DNA from: CAZMXS01 sp964570325 | Lineage (GTDB): Bacteria; Verrucomicrobiota; Kiritimatiellia; CAIQIC01; CAZMXS01 | Assembly (NCBI GenBank): GCA_964570325.1 | Contig: CAZMXS010000013.1 | Span: forward strand, 18,529 to 82,528 | Direction of reading: 5' to 3' | Length of the DNA: 64,000 nt | Part shown: piece after piece, positions 26,026 through 34,340 of the stretch | Numbering within the stretch: position 1 is the first letter of the stretch | Layout of the letters: each line of letters begins with the position of its first letter | Notes under the pieces: generated by a model | Told to the model about the DNA's origin: nothing | The model's input: the letters and a program-made list of their open reading frames with translations, nothing else | Database searches by the model: none | Translations under genes and position numbers: made by a program

Positions 26026-26398
26026 TCAGGTCAGCAACCAACGCAGCGCCCGCGTCCGATGTGCCTGACAGAAGCGATTAAGGGCCGGCGTGGTCCGCTG
26101 ATGTTCGGACCGCGGCTGATGGAAGCCCTGCCGGGCCATGAACCGCGCCAAAGAACGTAGCGTGGTTAGAATCCGTGCGCTGTGGGGATCGCGGACCTGG
26201 CAGCGGTCCTCGTCGTAGGTGCGATCGCGCACGTAGTGATTGCCGTCCTCGATCGTCCATTGTCCCCGCGCGATCTCCAGCAACTGGTGGGCATTGGCGG
26301 TGGCATCGGCCAGCGGCGTCAGCGCGGTGATGGCCAAGCCGGTATCGTCACTTTCTTTGCCGCTGGGCCGTTGCGTGAAGTGCCGGTGAATGCCTCAA
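26026..26398 (-). pseudogene. ISAs1-family transposase, C-terminal fragment
   Basis: About 120 residues in the minus strand: HFTQRPSGKESDDTG, then ITALTP and LLEIARGQWTIEDGNHYVRD, and then TYDEDRCQVRD. This is the last block (DDE Glu, W-x-IE-x-x-x-HYVRD) of ISAs1-type transposases. Everything upstream of it, including the other acidic residues, is missing, and the break coincides with the terminal base of the RAYT element at 26398. The element probably inserted into, or replaced, an already present IS. Confidence 0.7.
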
Positions 26399-26403
26399 GC
26401 ATC

Positions 26404-26418
26404 CGACGCTTATCGTCG
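26404..26418 (-). repeat. REP palindrome, left end of the RAYT element
   Basis: CGACG (26404-26408), CTTAT, CGTCG (26414-26418). It lies 53 bases after the RAYT stop codon on the minus strand. Confidence 0.85.
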
Positions 26419-26471
26419 CCAACATAATGTAAGCCAGCGTGTTATGTCTAAAAATGATCGCTTTTTTGCCC

Positions 26472-27233
26472 TTACAGGCACTTTTTAGCGCCGAAAAATG
26501 GGCTATAAGCTGTGGCAGCTTCTTCTTTGAGTACCCAAGTTTTTGATTGGAGTCCGGGCAACTCGATGTAATCGAAAATCCGTCGTTGTCCGTAGTTTTG
26601 GCTGATGCGGCTTACAAAGGATTTAGATCCTACCGCCAATGATTCAGTCCAGCACGGCTCCCGAGTTAGTCTGCTTTTGATTATTCGCTCCTCTATCTCG
26701 GCCTCATAATACTCACGAAAATCGCTGATCGCCCCAATCTCCAAGCTTTCCAAGAGACGCTCCTGATCTACTAACCGGTACCTCTTGCGGGCACCCGTCA
26801 GCTCATCATATCCACACCACCGCCATTCGCGCGGGTGTCGCACCATGCCGGCGCGGACCATATTCAAATCCACATAGCACAGACAATTAAGCAAATGTTG
26901 CCCAGTTTCTATCACGGTACACTGATATGGGTGCTCCCAAAGTGAACCCAGATGTCCCTTACGTTTGTTGTATTGCTTGGCCGTCGCGCCCGCAGCCAGA
27001 TGCATCAGATCGCTAACCGCTTCAGCTTTGCTTGCATGAACAATCAAGTGAACATGATTGCAAGTCACACAGTAGCCGTAGATCGGCACTCTGTAGCGCC
27101 TGACACCCTCCCGCAACCATTCCCGGTAGACTTCCCGATCGCGCACAAAACGCAACAGGAACTTGCGATTGTGGCACCGATGCGTGAGATGATAGGTGTA
27201 CCCCTCAACTAAATACTCGGAAGCTCTTGCCAT
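26472..27233 (-). CDS. REP-associated tyrosine transposase (RAYT, Y1 HUH superfamily)
   Basis: 253 residues, typical RAYT size. It opens MARASEYLVEGYTYHLTHRC; the HUH metal site is H60-V-H62 in CNHVHLIVHA, and the nucleophile is most likely Y88 in TAKQYNKRKGHLGSLWE. RAYTs cut and join single-stranded REP DNA and are thought to spread REP palindromes without mobilising themselves often. The stop (TAA 26472-26474) sits in a block that recurs at 17394, so the last codons travel with the REP. The ISAs1 relic is downstream and wzt upstream, both unrelated. Confidence 0.9.
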   Translation of the reverse strand: MARASEYLVEGYTYHLTHRCHNRKFLLRFVRDREVYREWLREGVRRYRVPIYGYCVTCNHVHLIVHASKAEAVSDLMHLAAGATAKQYNKRKGHLGSLWEHPYQCTVIETGQHLLNCLCYVDLNMVRAGMVRHPREWRWCGYDELTGARKRYRLVDQERLLESLEIGAISDFREYYEAEIEERIIKSRLTREPCWTESLAVGSKSFVSRISQNYGQRRIFDYIELPGLQSKTWVLKEEAATAYSPFFGAKKCL

Positions 27234-27361
27234 GTGTGAACGGTATCAGATAACTCCTCTCCGTACAGTCACAAAATGGGAAAAATGGGGGGCGAAAAAC
27301 GGTTCTAAGCGAGTAAAAAAGCCCTGTTTTTTGCGTAACCGTTTCGTTTCCTGAATGTTAG

Positions 27362-27376
27362 CGACGATAAGCGTCG
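27362..27376 (+). repeat. REP palindrome, right end of the RAYT element
   Basis: CGACG (27362-27366), ATAAG, CGTCG (27372-27376). Inverted relative to the left copy, so both palindromes are outermost. Confidence 0.85.
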
Positions 27377-27381
27377 GATGC

Positions 27382-28557
27382 TCACACTTCCCAGCGGTCG
27401 TGCAACTGGAAAATGCCCAGCGCGCCGGTGGGGTTGCGGACGGCGAATGGATACCAGTCCTCGCGGCGGTGATACTGCTGCGCGTGGTCCCACGAGTGGA
27501 TCGAAAGCGAAAGAAAGAAATTGCCATGCATCAGCGTCAGCGGGTCTAGTCGTAAGCGCAGTGTGCCGGCGCCCGCGATAGCCTCCAGCGCCACACCGGC
27601 AATTTGCGTGTTCGACCCGTACACATAGAAGCCGTTGCCGGTCTTGATCGAGTAACCGAACACCGGCCGCTCGATCCGCCGGTGCGCCACGTAGGCAATC
27701 TCGACCAGCATGGGGCGACCGGTGGTGAACGTGGCGGATTCGGCGCCGTGCTCATCCAGCAGCCGCACCCCCGTGAACTCAACCTCGCGTGTGCCGTATT
27801 CCTGCGTGAAAAGCTGACCGCCCTCCCCCATATAGGCCTTAACGTATTGCAGGATCACGTCGCCCGGCGCGCCGCGCGCGACCAGCCGGCCGTGATGAAT
27901 CAGGAATGCTTCATCGCAGAATTCCTCCACCGTCTGGAGCGCGTGCGAGACGAACAACAAGGTCTTGCCGCGCCGCTGAAAATCGCGAATCCGGTCAAGG
28001 CATTTGAGTTGGAACGCGATGTCGCCGACCGCCAACACCTCATCAATCAGCAGAATGTCAGGATCCATCTCAACCGCCACCGCGAAACCCAGCCGGACAT
28101 ACATGCCGCTGGAATAATGCTTCACCGGCTGATCAATAAAATCCTGCAACCCCGCGAACTCAACGATCGGATCGAACTTGCGCCGGACATCCTCGCGCGG
28201 GATGCCCAGCAGGGCCGCGTTGAGAAAGACGTTCTCACGACCGGTCAGATCGGGATGAAAGCCGGCGCCGAGTTCCAACAGTGACGCGATCCGACCGGTC
28301 GCGCGGACATGGCCGGTGGATGGCGCAATGGTGCCGGCCGTCAGCCCCAGCAACGAACTCTTTCCTGATCCATTCGGACCGATGACCCCAATCGTCCGGC
28401 CGCGGGCAATGTCAAAGCTGACCTCACGCAGAGCCCAGAACGGCTCCATCGGACGACGCCGCGCGATGCCGGTCAACGCCCCAAATAATGTCGGCGGTCC
28501 GACCCCGCGCACGCGGTAGGATTTCCCAAGATTTCTGGCCTCAATCGCAATCATCAT
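27382..28557 (-). CDS. wzt: Wzt-like ATP-binding subunit of a polysaccharide ABC exporter
   Basis: 391 residues. ABC domain: Walker A GPNGSGKS (residues 60-67), signature YSSGMYVRLGF near 148-158, Walker B ILLIDEVLAVGD, H-loop LLFVSHALQT. Residues about 260-391 form a Wzt C-terminal beta-sandwich (VEIAYVAHRRIERPVFGYSI, FFLSLSIHSWDH), which in family members binds the modified end of the glycan. With Wzm upstream it exports O-antigen or a similar glycan over the inner membrane. The stop TGA (27384-27382) takes its last base from the end of the RAYT element. Confidence 0.92.
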   Translation of the reverse strand: MMIAIEARNLGKSYRVRGVGPPTLFGALTGIARRRPMEPFWALREVSFDIARGRTIGVIGPNGSGKSSLLGLTAGTIAPSTGHVRATGRIASLLELGAGFHPDLTGRENVFLNAALLGIPREDVRRKFDPIVEFAGLQDFIDQPVKHYSSGMYVRLGFAVAVEMDPDILLIDEVLAVGDIAFQLKCLDRIRDFQRRGKTLLFVSHALQTVEEFCDEAFLIHHGRLVARGAPGDVILQYVKAYMGEGGQLFTQEYGTREVEFTGVRLLDEHGAESATFTTGRPMLVEIAYVAHRRIERPVFGYSIKTGNGFYVYGSNTQIAGVALEAIAGAGTLRLRLDPLTLMHGNFFLSLSIHSWDHAQQYHRREDWYPFAVRNPTGALGIFQLHDRWEV

Positions 28558-28668
28558 ACATTAGTCCGCCAACAACCCGCCACCGTGACCGCCAAACCCT
28601 CCTTCGGCCCGCCACCCCCCAACGCCAACCGCATCCTTCCGCCTTTTAATCTCACCGTTCCGCTTTCA

Positions 28669-29469
28669 CTAAAGCATGTCCGCGAAATCCCGCTGCATCC
28701 ACTGGAACAAAGCCCAAGCAACCGCCAACAGGGCCAGCGGCCAAAGCAGGCCGGCAACCGACCAGACGTTCCACGGGAATGTCACGCCGGGCAGGATCAG
28801 CGCGCGGTATCCCGTGATCACAACGGCGAGCGGATTAAGCATATACAAGCCGGTCGCGGCCGGAACGCGACCCGCCAGCGCCGCCACAAATGAAAGATTA
28901 TACATCACCGGGCTCAAAAAAAACCACGCGCTCATCAGCACCCCAACCAGATGCTGGGTATCGCGGTAATACACATTCAACGCCGCCACCAGCAGCGCCA
29001 GAGCCAGGTTAACGAGAAACTGGTAGCCGATCGCCGCCGGTAGCAACGCGACGGCCAGGCTCAGGCTTTCGCCGCGCAGCGCCAGCAGCGCGATCACAAT
29101 CGCAAATTGCACCACCAGTGAAAGCAGGAAACCAACCAAATTGGCCAATACGCACGCCACCGGCAGGATCGCGCGCGGAAAGGCAACCTTCTTCACCAAG
29201 TTCGCGTTGCCGGTGATGCAGGTCAACCCGCCCGTCACCGACTGCGCCGTAAACTGCCAAGCAAAGACGCCGATGATGATTTCCTCGACCGGCACCCCCC
29301 GGCCCGCGAGAATGCGCAGAAAGACCACGTAGATCAGCGCCATAAACAGCGGCGTGAGCAGGCTCCACAAAAAACCCAAGGCAGAACCCTTGTAGCGCTG
29401 CTTCAACTCGCGCTGAACCAGATTTGAAACCAGATCGCTGCGGCCGCGGAATGTGTCCAGAATGCGCAT
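28669..29469 (-). CDS. wzm: Wzm-like permease of a polysaccharide ABC exporter
   Basis: 266 residues with six hydrophobic segments, the ABC-2 layout. N-terminal SDLVSNLVQRELKQRYKGSALGFLWSLLTPL is the Wzm amphipathic helix and first TM. The end is WALFQWMQRDFADML, characteristic of TagG/Wzm proteins. It forms the channel with the Wzt protein encoded 111 bases downstream. Transcribed from 29469; no promoter fixed. Confidence 0.92.
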   Translation of the reverse strand: MRILDTFRGRSDLVSNLVQRELKQRYKGSALGFLWSLLTPLFMALIYVVFLRILAGRGVPVEEIIIGVFAWQFTAQSVTGGLTCITGNANLVKKVAFPRAILPVACVLANLVGFLLSLVVQFAIVIALLALRGESLSLAVALLPAAIGYQFLVNLALALLVAALNVYYRDTQHLVGVLMSAWFFLSPVMYNLSFVAALAGRVPAATGLYMLNPLAVVITGYRALILPGVTFPWNVWSVAGLLWPLALLAVAWALFQWMQRDFADML

Positions 29470-29575
29470 TTTATTGGTTGTCTATAATCATAGTCCGCAA
29501 TCAGTCATCAGTCACAAGTAATCCGTTATCCATAACTACACGATACGGACCTGAAACACTGCATTCGGTCATTCC

Positions 29576-29600
29576 AAAACCGCCCATTCGCAACGGGCGG
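29576..29600 (-). terminator. rho-independent terminator of the GspK/L/M-like operon
   Basis: On the minus strand CCGCCC (29600-29595), a nine-base loop, GGGCGG (29585-29580), then TTTT. It lies 65 bases beyond the stop of the GspM-like gene and before wzm. Confidence 0.6.
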
Positions 29601-29664
29601 ATGCGGCAACTTATCCGCCGCGCCAGTCCTGGGTCACTGTTTACCGGCTACTGATCACGAATCT

Positions 29665-30171
29665 CTATTTTCCCCCGCCCGTCTTCTCCATGGCCTCCAG
29701 CAGCAAGCTGACGCGGCCGGCGCCGGGTTTCTGGGCGGACGACGAAATGCTGAACTCGCGCACGCGCCAGGGCGGCCGGCCGTCCGCCGCCACGCCAATA
29801 AACCGCGCGATATCCGCCAGCGCCGCGTTTTCAAAAACCACATCCACTGTTCGCGCCGACCAACCTGCGGCCACCGGCACAGACTCCCGCGGGCGCACAT
29901 CCGCCGTCACGCCCGGCATCTGCCGGTCAATCAGTTCACGTAATGGCGCCGGCCGGGATTCCGGCAGCGCGTCAAACAGCCGCACCACCGCGGCCTGATC
30001 GGCCGCCACCGACTCCAACCGGCGCAGGGCCGCCAGGTCCGCTCGTTTCGCCGCCAGCCGCCTAAGCCATTCCGGCGTCCCGCGCACGGCATAGATCGCC
30101 AGTAAAATCCCCGCCACGGCGGCCGCGACGGCCAACCCGCGCAATATCCGCAAGCGGTTCATGGCCGCCAT
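29665..30171 (-). CDS. GspM-like type II secretion/pilus assembly protein
   Basis: 168 residues: a single N-terminal helix (LRGLAVAAAVAGILLAIYAV) and a small C-terminal alpha/beta domain (TVDVVFENAALADIARFIGVA ... RVREFSISSS), the GspM/PilO layout of a ferredoxin-like fold. It overlaps the GspL-like gene by 13 bases. In T2SS it stabilises the inner-membrane platform with GspL. Sequence similarity alone is thin; the call rests on topology and order K-L-M. Confidence 0.6.
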   Translation of the reverse strand: MAAMNRLRILRGLAVAAAVAGILLAIYAVRGTPEWLRRLAAKRADLAALRRLESVAADQAAVVRLFDALPESRPAPLRELIDRQMPGVTADVRPRESVPVAAGWSARTVDVVFENAALADIARFIGVAADGRPPWRVREFSISSSAQKPGAGRVSLLLEAMEKTGGGK

Positions 30172-31565
30172 CCACCCTCTCCCTTGACGACAAACGGCAC
30201 TCGTTCATCCGCCCCGGCCTCCTGCCGTTCCAATTCCACGCGCCAACCCTGTTCACGCGCGCAGGCGACCAGCGCTTCGGCGCGCTCCCAATCCGGCGCC
30301 GAGCCGCGAACGGTCAACCGCCCGCCCAGCAACGCCAGCTCTTCAACGAACAGGCGGTTTGAAGCGGCGGCTCCGGCCAGCGCGTAGAGCAGTTCCTCGG
30401 CGCCGGGACGGAGTGCATCCAAAAACGGTTGCAGCCGAGTGGCGTTTTCATCCAGCGCGCGGCCGACCAGCATAACCTCCTGGCCCCGGGGCACACGCGG
30501 CATCCCGGTCAACCGCGCCGCCAACCCGCTCAACTGCGCCTGGGCGGCATCGGTCCGCCACGCCAGCCAAGCCCGCCAGCCCACGCTGATCGCACATAGG
30601 AAAAGCCCAGCCAACAGAGCGGAAACAGCGGCCCGTATTTGCCGGCGCGCATCCCGCCGGCGCGTCTGCGGGTGTTCTGCCGCGCCGCCTGCCCGTAGAT
30701 TGCAACGAAACAAGCCCGGCTCGAGGGCCCGCGCGGCCAAGGCGCGGGCTAAAAATGCAGCCGGCTGAGCGTGCCGCGCAAAGGCATAACGACCGGGCTC
30801 ATCCAACGCCGCCTGCCAGGCGGCCAATACAGTCTTGTCCTCCGCGCCGGCGCCGACCCAGTACCACTCAAACGGACGTTCATCCGCCGGAGGCAGTTGC
30901 GCCCGGAGGAATTGACTGACGCGTCCGGCCAGTTGGCGCGGACCGGCCGCACCCGATTCCAGCCGGACCCCCAGCGCGCCTCGATAATCATCACCCTGAC
31001 CCACCGCTAATACCGCATGCCGCCCGGCCAGCAGCGCCACAATGCGCGGTACGCCGGCCTCGCCTGGCGCTTCCGCGCGGCTCTGCGTCCACAGGGCGAG
31101 CGCCTCGTGATCCAGCACGACCGGATCCAGGCCCAGGGCACGCAGACGATCCAGCCATGCCTCCAGATGCGCGCCGCGCGCCGCGACCGCAAGCGCCTCA
31201 ATCGCGCCGCCGGCGGCGGATGGGCGGCATTCCAGAAACTGGCAGACACACGATTCCAGCGGAAACGGGAGTTGGATGTCCAGTAACGACGGCAAGACCT
31301 TGCGCGCCTTGGCCACGGACCGGAGCGGCGTCTGGAGCCAGCGGGTGAAGCTCTCGGCGGCCGGCATGGCCGCGGCCGATACGGCCCGGCCACGGGCCAC
31401 CTCCGCCGTGATCTGTCCGGCCAAATCCGCCAACGCCGCAGGATCCGCATCCGGCGGGCGCGCAAAAAGCGTCTCCGGCGGCGCGCCGCGGGACTGCCGG
31501 ACAATGGTCAGGCAATCGTCAGACCAATCAATTCCGTAGGCGGTTCTGGCGGTATATGCATCCAC
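30159..31565 (-). CDS. GspL/PilM-like inner-membrane platform protein
   Basis: 468 residues. The N-terminal half is actin-like, starting YGIDWSDDCLTIVRQ, with KARKVLPSLLDIQLPFPLE where PilM/GspL have their conserved helix. A single helix at about residues 315-335 (AAVSALLAGLFLCAISVGWRAWL) follows, then a periplasmic ferredoxin-like domain (FVEELALLGGRLTVRGSAPDWERAEAL). This is the cytoplasm-membrane-periplasm order of GspL. It overlaps the GspM-like gene. Confidence 0.7.
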   Translation of the reverse strand: MDAYTARTAYGIDWSDDCLTIVRQSRGAPPETLFARPPDADPAALADLAGQITAEVARGRAVSAAAMPAAESFTRWLQTPLRSVAKARKVLPSLLDIQLPFPLESCVCQFLECRPSAAGGAIEALAVAARGAHLEAWLDRLRALGLDPVVLDHEALALWTQSRAEAPGEAGVPRIVALLAGRHAVLAVGQGDDYRGALGVRLESGAAGPRQLAGRVSQFLRAQLPPADERPFEWYWVGAGAEDKTVLAAWQAALDEPGRYAFARHAQPAAFLARALAARALEPGLFRCNLRAGGAAEHPQTRRRDARRQIRAAVSALLAGLFLCAISVGWRAWLAWRTDAAQAQLSGLAARLTGMPRVPRGQEVMLVGRALDENATRLQPFLDALRPGAEELLYALAGAAASNRLFVEELALLGGRLTVRGSAPDWERAEALVACAREQGWRVELERQEAGADERVPFVVKGEGGWRP

Positions 31566-31633
31566 AGATCACATTCCCCGCTCCCGGCAGGGCCATTGAA
31601 ACACCGCGCCATCCGGCTCGCGGGCGCCCGGAC

Positions 31634-32977
31634 TTAAAATACCCACTGCACCACCTCCACCGTTCCCTGATCATTGCGCCGGGCCAGCACGCGCAGATCG
31701 GCATAGCGGCCCTCCGCATAGGCGCGGACCTCGATTCGAAAGAGGCTGCTTTTGACCGACAAATAAGGGCGCACGCTGCGCACCAGTTCCGGGTCAATGC
31801 CCGGAGGCATGAAATCCACCGAACGGATCGGCATGAGTTTGCGCGCGCCCAGAAGCAGACGCGCCGCCTCCTCGCGACCCGGTCCAAACAGGCCGTAGAG
31901 CACCGCGGCGGGCGCTGTATTGACATTGAGCGGAGTCGGCCGATTCTCCTTGATCGGATTGACCGTGACCAGCTCGAGCAGATTCGCGCGGAACGATTCG
32001 TCCAGGCGCTCGCGATCGCGCCGGTCGAAGAGCGCGCGGGTCCAGCCTTTGACAGCCAGGATTTCACGCAGGCACCAGAGCGGGCGGTTGGCGGCGGCCG
32101 CTGGCGGGTTTTGTTTCAGATAATAGGGCGTTTCAACCAGCCCGGCGTCGTCCTCATCCATCCAATCAGCCAGCGCCGTCGTCTTGTCAACCGGGGCAAA
32201 ATCACCGCAGGCGGTCAACAGGTCCATCACCATGTCTTCCGCGCGGCGCGGCGCATTGGCAGCGGAGCGGTCATCCAGGTTGTTGAGATCAAAAAAACGG
32301 TTTTCATCGGTGATTCGGACAACCGTGGCCACGCCGGAAGGATCGGCGACTTCGCGCGGCCGGGCCCAGTCCTCGTCAAGATGATCCACGCGCAGGTCCG
32401 GGTCATCCGCCAAAACCTGCAACGCGCCGCGCGCGGCATCGGCGGCCGCCTGCCGCAGTTGCCCGATCTGCAAGGCCACCCGTTCCCGGCCGAGCGCCGC
32501 GCGCGCGGCAAATTGCACCTGGGCGACCAACGCGGCGACCAAGCCGAGCAGAATCAACACCAACACCAGAACGGCCCCGGATTTGCCGGACGCCACCATC
32601 CGGTCCGAGGCATGGTAATGCGTGTGCTTCTCCTGGAAAAAGCCGAGAATCCAACGCAATGCGAGCGCCGCCAGGCCGGCTCCGAAAAAAATCGCGCCCA
32701 ACAACACGACACTGCGCTGGTTGAGATCCGATTTCCAGAACCCGAAGGCCAGAATGAACAGGCCGCTGAAGGGACAAAGCGCAGCTAGAATGAGCAGCAC
32801 CAAGCGGCTCTTCTTGAGCGCCCGACGCCGCACGTGGTAACGGTGTTCCCGGGATTTCCGGTAACGATCGCTGGACAGTGTTTGCACGGGCGCCAATATG
32901 CTGAAAGCGCCCGCCGCGCGCCATAAAAAAAGAGCAGCCGCATAAGAGTTTGCGCTCGGACCTGCTTCCGCTATCAT
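31634..32977 (-). CDS. GspK-like minor pseudopilin with N-terminal extension
   Basis: Up to 447 residues; the start is uncertain. Residues from about 127 match GspK: a hydrophobic pseudopilin helix (SGAVLVLVLILLGLVAALVAQ), TDENRFFDLNNLDDRS, ALADWMDEDD, PLNVNTAPAAVLYGLFG and a C-terminal SLFRIEVRAYAEGRYADL. Upstream in the same frame are two more hydrophobic stretches (LVLLILAALCPFSGLFILAF, VVLLGAIFFGAGLAALALRW), not part of normal GspK. Possible later starts: GTG 32887, GTG 32833, ATG 32599; none has a clear Shine-Dalgarno. GspK caps the pseudopilus tip. No GspC-J genes are in the window. Confidence 0.65.
   Translation of the reverse strand: MIAEAGPSANSYAAALFLWRAAGAFSILAPVQTLSSDRYRKSREHRYHVRRRALKKSRLVLLILAALCPFSGLFILAFGFWKSDLNQRSVVLLGAIFFGAGLAALALRWILGFFQEKHTHYHASDRMVASGKSGAVLVLVLILLGLVAALVAQVQFAARAALGRERVALQIGQLRQAAADAARGALQVLADDPDLRVDHLDEDWARPREVADPSGVATVVRITDENRFFDLNNLDDRSAANAPRRAEDMVMDLLTACGDFAPVDKTTALADWMDEDDAGLVETPYYLKQNPPAAAANRPLWCLREILAVKGWTRALFDRRDRERLDESFRANLLELVTVNPIKENRPTPLNVNTAPAAVLYGLFGPGREEAARLLLGARKLMPIRSVDFMPPGIDPELVRSVRPYLSVKSSLFRIEVRAYAEGRYADLRVLARRNDQGTVEVVQWVF
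32950..32977 (+). promoter_or_regulatory. sigma-70-type promoter before the first coiled-coil/TPR gene
   Basis: TTGCGC at 32950-32955 and TATCAT at 32972-32977, 16 bases apart. This predicts a leader of about 30 bases with GAGGAG before the ATG at 33013. Confidence 0.45.
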
Positions 32978-33012
32978 GCCGGGGTTTCAACCAACCTGTG
33001 AGGAGATCAACG

Positions 33013-34281
33013 ATGAGCAAAATCTTGGCCGGATTATCCGCGCTGGCATTCGGCCTGGCCGTTGCGGCCGGCGCCCAAACCACGCCCCCCGCCGGGAGTT
33101 CACCGGCGGCGCCCCCTCCGGTGGCGCCACCCGCCGATGTCAAACGCTTGCGCGCCGAACAGGACCGGCTCGCGGACCGAATTGAGGCGGTCGCGGATCA
33201 AGCGGCGGCCGCGCGCAAGAGCCTGGCGCGAATCGAGGATGATCTGCAGGACGCCAACGAGGATGCGGCGGATTTAGCGAAAGTGGTGGCGGAACTCAAA
33301 AAAGTGGTGGGCGCCGCCGCGCAGCAGGTAGCCAATACGGAGGCCCAGCTGGCGGTCGTCAGAACCGATTTGCAGCGTCAGGACAAACTACTGCGCGAGT
33401 TGGCCGGCGCCCAGCCGACGATCGCGCGCATGGAAGAAAAGCTGGCCCAGGAACAGAAAAGAGTCCAAGACCGCGAGACGGTAATCCAACAACGCGACCT
33501 GGAAATCAAGGATTTGCGTCGAACGATGGCGGAAAAGGACGAGTTACTGCGCCGCCCCTCCGGCGCGACCGCCACATCGCCCGCCGTCCCACCGCCCGCT
33601 GTTCCGGCGCCCGCTCCCGCCGGCACCGCCGCGGTCGCAGTGGCCAAGGCGCCGCCGGCGATCGCTGGGGCCGTGGCTCCAGCACCGGGACCGCTGACCA
33701 ACGCCCCGGTCAAGCCGGCCGATGATGCGGCCATCCGGCTGGTGGCCGAGGGCAACCAGAAACTGAAAGACGGCCAAGTGGCGGAGGCAGAGGCCTTGTT
33801 CACGAGCGCGCTGGCAAAGAATTCCACGCTGACCACCGCGCGCATCGGCCTGGCGGCGTGCGCCTATTCCCAGAATAACCTGATGGCGGCCAAGCAATCG
33901 CTCAAGGAAATCCTGACGGCGGACCCAAACCATGCGCAGGCTTTGGGGCTCTTCGGCCTGATCGCCTGGCGCGAGGGCAACACCCTGGCCGCCGAGCAAG
34001 CCCTGCGCAAGGCGGTGCAGAACGACAACGCCGACGCGCAGTTGCACAATTATCTCGGAATCATCCTGCACACCCAAGGCAAGGTCGAGGCGGCCGTCGC
34101 TTCTTTCCGGGCGGCCACCCAGCTCAATCCACAACTGGCCGAGGCGTTCTACAACCTGGCTGTCGCGCTGACCCAGGTCAAGCCGCCGCAAATCGAAGCG
34201 GCACGCAAGGAGTATTCCACCGCCACGCGGCTGGGCGCGGCTCGCGACCCGCAACTGGAAAACCTGCTGGCGGGAAAATAG
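33013..34281 (+). CDS. exported coiled-coil / TPR protein, paralogue 1
   Basis: 422 residues. The ATG at 33013 has GAGGAG seven bases upstream. A signal peptide (SKILAGLSALAFGLAVAAGA) is followed by a Pro-rich linker, a coiled coil at about residues 45-190, a second Ala/Pro-rich linker to about 240 and TPRs at about 245-420 (LVAEGNQKLKDGQVAEAEALF, GLIAWREGNTLAAEQALRKAV). The end FYNLAVALTQVKPPQIEAARKEY matches the end of the next gene, so the two are paralogues. Probably a periplasmic scaffold; function unknown. Divergent from the GspK-like gene. Confidence 0.7.
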   Translation: MSKILAGLSALAFGLAVAAGAQTTPPAGSSPAAPPPVAPPADVKRLRAEQDRLADRIEAVADQAAAARKSLARIEDDLQDANEDAADLAKVVAELKKVVGAAAQQVANTEAQLAVVRTDLQRQDKLLRELAGAQPTIARMEEKLAQEQKRVQDRETVIQQRDLEIKDLRRTMAEKDELLRRPSGATATSPAVPPPAVPAPAPAGTAAVAVAKAPPAIAGAVAPAPGPLTNAPVKPADDAAIRLVAEGNQKLKDGQVAEAEALFTSALAKNSTLTTARIGLAACAYSQNNLMAAKQSLKEILTADPNHAQALGLFGLIAWREGNTLAAEQALRKAVQNDNADAQLHNYLGIILHTQGKVEAAVASFRAATQLNPQLAEAFYNLAVALTQVKPPQIEAARKEYSTATRLGAARDPQLENLLAGK

Positions 34282-34340
34282 AAGCCAAATCCAAAGCATG
34301 CGAACCGAGACCTGACTTGATGCATCGTTAGGATTCAAGG

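Larger units (their letters stand above)
26398..27382 (-). mobile_element. RAYT element bounded by inverted REP repeats
   Basis: 985 bp. The first 28 bases from each end, read inwards, are identical at 27 of 28 positions and start AGCATCCGACGC. Each end contains the CGACG-N5-CGTCG palindrome, and the single gene inside is a REP-associated tyrosine transposase. Left end interrupts an ISAs1 relic; right end coincides with the wzt stop codon. No clear target duplication is visible. Confidence 0.75.
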
